From the NCBI GenBank assembly GCA_030840415.1, contig JAVEEO010000433.1:1-11769 (forward strand): a DNA stretch of 11,769 bases, in the 5' to 3' direction. The translations under genes and the position numbers were made by a program. The notes beneath the pieces were generated by a model. It was not told where the DNA came from and did no database searches. It saw nothing but the letters and a program-made list of their open reading frames with translations. The DNA comes from Pseudonocardiales bacterium. Its GTDB lineage: Bacteria; Actinomycetota; Actinomycetes; Mycobacteriales; Jatrophihabitantaceae. Below, piece by piece: positions 7,216-11,769 of the stretch; position 1 is the stretch's first letter, and each line of letters starts with the position of its first letter.

Positions 7216-8319
7216 ATGACGATCGTCTGCGAGCCGGACGTCCGAGCGGCCCGGGTCCTGGCGGCGGCCATCGGCGGCGAGGTCCGGGCCGTCCCGGCGC
7301 TGGGTGAGGTCTCGGCGCTGCTGGCCGAGACCGGCGCCCGGTGCGCGGTGGTGCTCGGTGCCGGCCTCGACTTCGAGGAGGCATTGCGGTTCACCGAGCA
7401 CCTGCACGTCGATCACCCTGCGGTAAAGGTGATCTTGCTGCGCGAGCGGGGTTCGACCGTCGAGACCGGCCGGGCAAGCGCGGCCGGGGTGGCGGCGGTG
7501 TTCGATCCGGCTGCCCACGATCAGATCGCTCACGCCTGTTCGGTTGACGGCCTGCGTGCCGACGGCCAGGTCTTCACGGTGTTCGCCGCCAAGGGCGGCT
7601 GTGGCAAGACCATGCTGGCCACCAATCTGGCCGTCGCCCTGCGCGGTGCCGGCGAACGCCGGGTGTGCCTGCTCGACCTCGACCTGGACCACGGCGACGT
7701 GGCCTCGGTACTGGCCCTCGATACCGACCGGACACTGGCCCGCCTGATCGCCGGCGGTGAGGTTGGCGAACTGCTGGACCGCGGTGAACTGGTCACCGCC
7801 GCCCCGCGCACCGGTCTGGACTGCATCCTCGCGCCGGTGGCGCCCGGTGACGCCGAGCGGGTCCGGCCGGCCAGGATCGACCGGTTGCTGCGAGCGTTGA
7901 CCAGCCGCTACGACGCCGTCGTGGTCGACCTGCCGGCCCGGTTCTCACCGGCGGTGCTGGTCGCGCTCGACCACGCCCACCACCACCTGGTGGTGTCCAC
8001 CCCGGAGCGTCCGGCATTGAAGAATCTGCGGCAGACACTGGATATTCTCGATCTGCTGGGCTACTCCCGCGCCGCTCGCGCGGTGCTGTTCAACCGTTCT
8101 GACCTGTCCGCGGCGATCTCGGCGGCGGACGTGGCGGCAGTCGTGCGGGGCCCGATCGCCGCACACCTGCCCTCCAGCCGCGACGTCGCGGCATCGATCA
8201 ACCAGGGCGTGCCGCTGATGGCCGCCCAGCCGGCACATCCGGTCAGCGTCGCCATCCGGCGGTTCGCCGACCGTTACACGCCGGTGCTGCCCACGGCGAA
8301 CATCGCCCGGGCAACGTAA
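7216..8319 (+). CDS. CpaE/TadZ-like MinD-family ATPase
   Basis: A 367-residue protein in two parts. Residues 1-108 have the alternating strand/helix pattern of a receiver-like domain (MTIVCEPDVRAARVL at the start, CAVVLGAG in the middle) but no phospho-acceptor Asp, as in the N-terminal pseudo-receiver of CpaE/TadZ. Residues 118-360 form a ParA/MinD-type P-loop ATPase. The deviant Walker A is KGGCGKT (126-132), the A' region is CLLDLDLDHGD (151-161), and YDAVVVDLP (232-240) is the Walker B/switch II strand. In Tad systems this protein places the pilus machine at a cell site. Here it precedes pilin, pilT, pilB and pilC, so it may localise or organise this pilus. It is first in the apparent operon, 48 nt before the pilin gene. 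The name rests on domain order and context; a general MinD/ParA relative is the alternative. Confidence 0.82.
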   Translation: MTIVCEPDVRAARVLAAAIGGEVRAVPALGEVSALLAETGARCAVVLGAGLDFEEALRFTEHLHVDHPAVKVILLRERGSTVETGRASAAGVAAVFDPAAHDQIAHACSVDGLRADGQVFTVFAAKGGCGKTMLATNLAVALRGAGERRVCLLDLDLDHGDVASVLALDTDRTLARLIAGGEVGELLDRGELVTAAPRTGLDCILAPVAPGDAERVRPARIDRLLRALTSRYDAVVVDLPARFSPAVLVALDHAHHHLVVSTPERPALKNLRQTLDILDLLGYSRAARAVLFNRSDLSAAISAADVAAVVRGPIAAHLPSSRDVAASINQGVPLMAAQPAHPVSVAIRRFADRYTPVLPTANIARAT

Positions 8320-8367
8320 AGGCCGCGACGGCCGACCTGGCCGCTCGCCTCATCAAGGGGGAAAGCA

Positions 8368-8718
8368 ATGCTGGAACAACTGCGCAAGGCACGCGAGGAA
8401 GAGAGCGGGTTCACGCTCATCGAGCTCCTGATCGTGATCGTGATCCTCGGCGTGCTCGCCGGCATCGTGGTCTTCGCCGTCAACGGCATCACCGACCGCG
8501 GCAACGTGGCGGCCTGCAAGTCCGACGTCAAGAACTACGAGGTCGCCTCCGAGGCCTTCTACGCCAAGAGCAAGCCCACTGCCTACGCCGGCTCCGCGCA
8601 GGCACTGGTGGACGGCGGAATGCTCCGGGAACTGCACGCTGACGGCGACAACGGCTACAGCGTCGTCTACACCCCTGACGGCAAGGTGACGGCCACCGGC
8701 CTGACCGGCTGCCCGTAG
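8368..8718 (+). CDS. Type IV prepilin (major pilin candidate)
   Basis: A 116-residue class III prepilin. The 14-residue leader is charged (MLEQLRKAREEESG) and ends in the prepilin peptidase site G14|F15. The mature protein begins FTLIELLIVIVILGVLAGIV with Glu at +5, the residue needed for subunit assembly in type IV pili. The mature chain of 102 residues is short and has one globular domain. Cys50 and Cys115 are its only cysteines and could form the disulfide that closes the C-terminal loop. A strong AAGGGGG ribosome binding site (8355-8361) lies 6 nt before the ATG. Its place first among the structural genes, the strong site and the hairpin after it fit a major pilin. A minor pilin or pseudopilin is possible. 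It would be processed by a prepilin peptidase not seen here. The stop is TAG. Confidence 0.92.
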   Translation: MLEQLRKAREEESGFTLIELLIVIVILGVLAGIVVFAVNGITDRGNVAACKSDVKNYEVASEAFYAKSKPTAYAGSAQALVDGGMLRELHADGDNGYSVVYTPDGKVTATGLTGCP

Positions 8719-8726
8719 TCCGGGGG

Positions 8727-8756
8727 GAGGGAGGGCTGCGGTCGCGGCCCTCCCTC
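8727..8756 (+). terminator. GC-rich hairpin after the pilin gene (terminator or attenuator)
   Basis: GAGGGAGGGC (8727-8736) pairs perfectly with GCCCTCCCTC (8747-8756), giving a 10-bp stem with a 10-nt loop, starting 8 nt after the pilin stop. No T-run follows. In GC-rich actinobacteria such stems can act as partial terminators or 3' stabilisers. Either would raise pilin mRNA relative to the motor genes downstream. Confidence 0.6.
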
Positions 8757-8797
8757 ACCGGCTCGCCACCGACATGCTCTAGGGAAAGGCGCGTCCC

Positions 8798-9892
8798 ATG
8801 CAGGGTAATCTCACCGGCAGCCGCATCGACGAGCTGCTCGACCGGCTCTGGCGAGCCGGCGGCACCGACCTGCTGCTGACGGCCGGCCTGCCGCCCCAAC
8901 TGCGGGTGCACGGCGACCTGATGCCGGTGGCCGGCGAGACCAAGCTCAGCGGCGCCGACACCGAGGCGCTGCTCGCCGAGCTGCTCAGCCCCGCCCAGTT
9001 CGGCGTGTTCGCCAGCAGGCTCGAGTACGACTTCTCCTTCAGCTGGCGCAACGAGGCCCGGATCCGTGGCAATGCCTTCAGCCAGCGCGGCGAGACCACC
9101 CTGGCGCTGCGGATGATCCCGCGCGAGATCCCGACCATGCAGCAGCTGGGCCTGCCGCCGGTGCTGACCCACTTCACCCGCCAACACCAGGGACTGGTGC
9201 TGGTCACCGGTCCCACCGGCTCGGGCAAGTCCACCACGCTGGCCGCCATGATCGACGAGATCAACAGCTTCCGGGCCTGCCACATCCTCACCATCGAGGA
9301 CCCGATCGAGTACGTGCACGAGCACAAGCGCTCGGCGGTCAGCCAGCGCGAGGTGGGTGCTGACACCGCGTCCTTTCCCGACGCGCTGCGCGCGGCACTG
9401 CGGGAGGATCCCGACGTGGTGCTGGTCGGCGAGATGCGCGACCTGGACTCGATCCGGTTCGCGCTCACCATCGCCGAGACCGGCCACCTGGTCTTCGCCA
9501 CCCTGCACACCAACGACACCGCGCAGGCGCTGTCGCGGATCGTCGACGTCTTCCCCGCCGAGCAGCAGGCCCAGGTGCGCGTCCAACTCTCCGCCGCGCT
9601 GACCGGCATCGTCTACCAGCGGCTGCTGCCCAAGACCGGTGGCGGCATGATCGCCGCCTACGAGGTGCTGGTCGCCACCTCGCCGGTGCGCGGGCTGATC
9701 AAGGAGGGCAAGAGCCACCAGCTGCGCAACACCCTGATCACCGGCCAGCGGGACGGCATGGTCACCTTCGAGCAGTCGCTGTCGGCGCTGGTGCAGCGAA
9801 ACCTGGTCAGCTACGACGACGCGCTGGCCCGCAGCCTGTATCCCAAGGACATCGTGCCCGTGCAGCGAACTCCGGTCGGGGTGACGGCGTGA
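8798..9892 (+). CDS. pilT: Type IV pilus retraction ATPase PilT
   Basis: A 364-residue hexameric motor of the secretion-ATPase superfamily that powers pilus depolymerisation at the inner membrane. The N-terminal PAS-like domain includes GGTDLLLTAGLPPQLRVHGD (21-40), the family's (S/T)DLHL segment with the usual His replaced by Leu. The Walker A is GPTGSGKST (138-146), the Asp box ILTIEDPIEY (173 and just before), the Walker B DVVLVGEMRD (206-215) and the His box GHLVFATLHTND (229-240). The retraction-specific AIRNLIRE motif appears as PVRGLIKE (296-303). This motif, the length near 350 and the absence of a tetra-cysteine zinc site separate it from PilB. The ATG has AAAGG 8 nt upstream. Its last 4 bases overlap the GTG of pilB. 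The C-terminus extends about 20 residues beyond the core. Confidence 0.93.
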   Translation: MQGNLTGSRIDELLDRLWRAGGTDLLLTAGLPPQLRVHGDLMPVAGETKLSGADTEALLAELLSPAQFGVFASRLEYDFSFSWRNEARIRGNAFSQRGETTLALRMIPREIPTMQQLGLPPVLTHFTRQHQGLVLVTGPTGSGKSTTLAAMIDEINSFRACHILTIEDPIEYVHEHKRSAVSQREVGADTASFPDALRAALREDPDVVLVGEMRDLDSIRFALTIAETGHLVFATLHTNDTAQALSRIVDVFPAEQQAQVRVQLSAALTGIVYQRLLPKTGGGMIAAYEVLVATSPVRGLIKEGKSHQLRNTLITGQRDGMVTFEQSLSALVQRNLVSYDDALARSLYPKDIVPVQRTPVGVTA

Positions 9893-11676
9893 GGCGGCGC
9901 GCTCGCCACCAGGCCGACGCCGAGGAATTCGAGCCGGCGCAGGCAGCGGATGCCGCCCAGCCGCCGACCGACTTCGAGGTGCGCGAGGGCGGCCGCCGGC
10001 TGGGGGAGCTGATCGTCGATGCCCGGCTGGCCACCCCGGCCCAGGTGGTGGCGGCGCTGGAGGAGGCCCAGCAGGGTGCCACCAAGCGGCTGGGACGGCT
10101 GCTGCTCGACCGCGGCATCATCACCGAGCGGGACCTGACCCGGATGATCGCCGAGCAGAGCTCGGTGGCCGCGGTCGACCTGCGCAGCGTCACGCCCGAT
10201 CCCGAGGTGGCCGGCCTGATCACCGCCGACAGCGCCCGGGCGCTGCTGGCGCTGCCGCTGTCGGCCGACGACGACGGCGTGCTGGTGGCGGTGGCGGACC
10301 CGAACGAGACCACCATCGCCAGCCTGCGCGGGCTGCTCGGCCGCGACGTCCGGATCACCGTCGCCGGCCAGTCCGACCTGCTGCGGGCCATCGACAACAC
10401 CTACCGGGCGATCACCGGGGTCAGCTCGCAGGTCAAGCTGTTCGAGGCCCGCGACGGCCTGCGCCGCGACGCCGGCCGGATGGACACCGCCGCCGCGGCC
10501 AACGACGAGGCACCGGTCGTGCGGGTGGTGCAGATGATGATCGCCCAGGGGGTGCGCGACCGGGCCTCCGACATCCACATCGAGCCGCAGAACGACCGGG
10601 TCCGGGTGCGCTACCGGATCGACGGCGCGTTGCACGACGTGCTGGACCTGCCCGGCTCGATGGGCCCGGCGATCGTCAGCCGGATCAAGATCCTCGGCGG
10701 CATGAACATCGTCGAACGCCGGCGTGCCCAGGACGGCCAGATCAGCACCGAGATCGAAGGGCGCGCGGTCGACATCCGGGTCTCGACGACCGCCGTGGTG
10801 GGCGGCGAGAAGGTCGTGCTGCGGCTGCTGGACAAGAGCCGGCCACTGTTCAAGCTGGAGCAGCTGGGCATGCCGGCCGAGATGGCGCGCCGGTTCGCCG
10901 CCACGCTGCGCGCCCCGTACGGCATGGTGATCTGCGCCGGCCCCACCGGCAGCGGCAAGACCACCACCCTCTACGGCTCGCTGGCCGAGATCAACAGCCC
11001 GGACCGCAACATCATGACCATCGAGGACCCGGTCGAGTACACCTTCGCCTCGATCAACCAGATCCAGATCAACGAGCAGGCCGGCATCACCTTCGCCGGC
11101 GGGTTGCGCTCGATCCTGCGGCAGGACCCGGACGTGATCCTGGTCGGCGAGGTGCGTGACGTCGAGACCGCCCGGATCGCCGTCCAGTCGGCACTGACCG
11201 GGCACTTCGTGCTGTCCTCGCTGCATGCCACCGATTCGGTCTCGGCACTGCACCGGCTGATCGACATGGGCATCGAGACCTTCCTGATCGCCTCCTCGGT
11301 GACCGCCGTGCTCTCCCAGCGCCTGGTCCGCCGGATCTGCCCGTACTGCCGCGAGCCCTACCAGCCCTCGGCCGAGGAGCTGGCCTTTCTGCGGACCATC
11401 GGCGGCGAGGCACCGGACGGCGGGTTCCTGCACGGAGCCGGCTGCAACTTCTGCGCGCAGACCGGTTACCTGGACCGGACCGGTGTCTATGAGATGTTGC
11501 GAATTTCCGAGGGCATCCGCGAGCTGGTGCTGGACCGCGCCTCGCACGAGGACCTGCGCAAGCTGGCCCGGTCCGAGGGGATGAGCACCCTGCTGGAGGA
11601 AGCGGTCGGCCTGGTGCGCGGCGGCACCACCAACCTCGCCGAGATCATGCGATCCGTATACGTGATGGGGGTCTGA
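9889..11676 (+). CDS. pilB: Type IV pilus assembly (extension) ATPase PilB
   Basis: A 595-residue GspE/PilB-family ATPase that drives pilin polymerisation with PilC. After a charged 30-residue N-terminus, residues 36-170 form the GspE-N/MshEN domain. R67-L-G to Q90 matches the MshEN motif (RLG, LL, G, II, L, I, Q at the expected spacing), while a first copy from R37 is degenerate. The motor domain (about 205-590) has APVVRVVQMMI and DRASDIHIEP, Walker A GPTGSGKTTT (351-360), Asp box TIEDPVEY (377-384), Walker B DVILVGEVRD (415-424) and His box GHFVLSSLHATD (438-449). Four cysteines, Cys484 and Cys487 (CPYC) with Cys519 and Cys522 (CNFC), form the zinc site typical of PilB/GspE. The start GTG overlaps the pilT TGA as GTGA, implying coupled translation, and no better start lies nearby. 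The stop is 2 nt before the PilC start. Confidence 0.94.
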   Translation: MRRRARHQADAEEFEPAQAADAAQPPTDFEVREGGRRLGELIVDARLATPAQVVAALEEAQQGATKRLGRLLLDRGIITERDLTRMIAEQSSVAAVDLRSVTPDPEVAGLITADSARALLALPLSADDDGVLVAVADPNETTIASLRGLLGRDVRITVAGQSDLLRAIDNTYRAITGVSSQVKLFEARDGLRRDAGRMDTAAAANDEAPVVRVVQMMIAQGVRDRASDIHIEPQNDRVRVRYRIDGALHDVLDLPGSMGPAIVSRIKILGGMNIVERRRAQDGQISTEIEGRAVDIRVSTTAVVGGEKVVLRLLDKSRPLFKLEQLGMPAEMARRFAATLRAPYGMVICAGPTGSGKTTTLYGSLAEINSPDRNIMTIEDPVEYTFASINQIQINEQAGITFAGGLRSILRQDPDVILVGEVRDVETARIAVQSALTGHFVLSSLHATDSVSALHRLIDMGIETFLIASSVTAVLSQRLVRRICPYCREPYQPSAEELAFLRTIGGEAPDGGFLHGAGCNFCAQTGYLDRTGVYEMLRISEGIRELVLDRASHEDLRKLARSEGMSTLLEEAVGLVRGGTTNLAEIMRSVYVMGV

Positions 11677-11678
11677 TC

Positions 11679-11769
11679 GTGCCCAGTTTCAGCTATTCGG
11701 CCACGCTGCCGTCCGGCAAGACGGCCCGCGGCACCGAGCGGGCGGCCAGCCGGGAGGCGGTCGAGCTCG
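11679..11769 (+). CDS. pilC: Type IV pilus platform protein PilC, 5' fragment
   Basis: Only the first 30 codons lie in the window; the gene runs off the right edge. The N-terminus MPSFSYSATLPSGKTARGTE, then RAASREAVEL, matches the start of PilC/GspF proteins, where an F.Y.A...GK...G.i.A.s..eA pattern opens the first cytoplasmic domain. PilC is the polytopic inner-membrane protein turned by PilB and PilT. The GTG start is 2 nt after the pilB stop, with a GGGGG run (11667-11671) 7 nt upstream inside the pilB end. Gene order pilT-pilB-pilC supports the call. Confidence 0.85.
   Translation, partial: MPSFSYSATLPSGKTARGTERAASREAVEL

Noticed and set aside
9811..11547. Open frame of 578 codons on the - strand opposite PilB
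   Set aside because: It is antisense to a gene with every PilB motif in order. The composition is that of a shadow frame.
1..11769. CRISPR array, insertion sequence, prophage or integration site
   Set aside because: I saw no regularly spaced direct repeats, transposase or integrase motifs, terminal inverted repeats or tRNA fragments.

Overview
The window is very GC-rich with strong G/C at third codon positions. It carries GTG starts, a secreted sedolisin protease with Ig-like repeats, and an actinobacterial-looking type IV pilus locus. All of this suggests a high-GC actinobacterium. I cannot name a genus from sequence alone.

Layout. 1-621 (+): a small DUF4234-type membrane protein. 637-3654 (-): a secreted S53 (sedolisin) peptidase with a long tail of Ig-like repeats, convergent with the first gene. 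3761-5095 (-): a family GH4, NAD/metal-dependent phospho-glycosidase. 5134-6183 (+): a PfkB-family sugar kinase, divergent from GH4 and interrupted by one in-frame TAG. 6210-6869 (-): a NarL/LuxR-type response regulator with Gly where the phospho-acceptor Asp should be. 6870-7215: a 346-bp divergent intergenic region with an 8-bp inverted repeat. 7216 to the window end (+): a pilus operon with a CpaE/TadZ-like MinD-family ATPase, a type IV prepilin, PilT, PilB and the first 30 codons of PilC.

How the genes work together. The right 4.5 kb is one co-directional unit. The prepilin is the fibre subunit, PilB the extension ATPase, PilT the retraction ATPase and PilC the inner-membrane platform. 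The CpaE/TadZ-like protein is a candidate positioning factor for the machine. The divergent regulator is a candidate controller of the unit. A 10-bp GC-rich hairpin between pilin and pilT could let pilin be made in excess over the motors. PilT and PilB overlap by 4 nt, and PilB and PilC are 2 nt apart, which suggests translational coupling. The GH4/PfkB pair looks like a small carbohydrate-phosphate module, but the kinase reading frame is broken in this sequence.

The points most worth a second look are the single amber codon in an otherwise intact kinase, the two neighbouring degenerate receiver domains (response regulator and CpaE/TadZ N-terminus), the TadZ-type protein inside a PilT/PilB/PilC locus, and a MshEN-type (c-di-GMP-binding family) motif at the PilB N-terminus.
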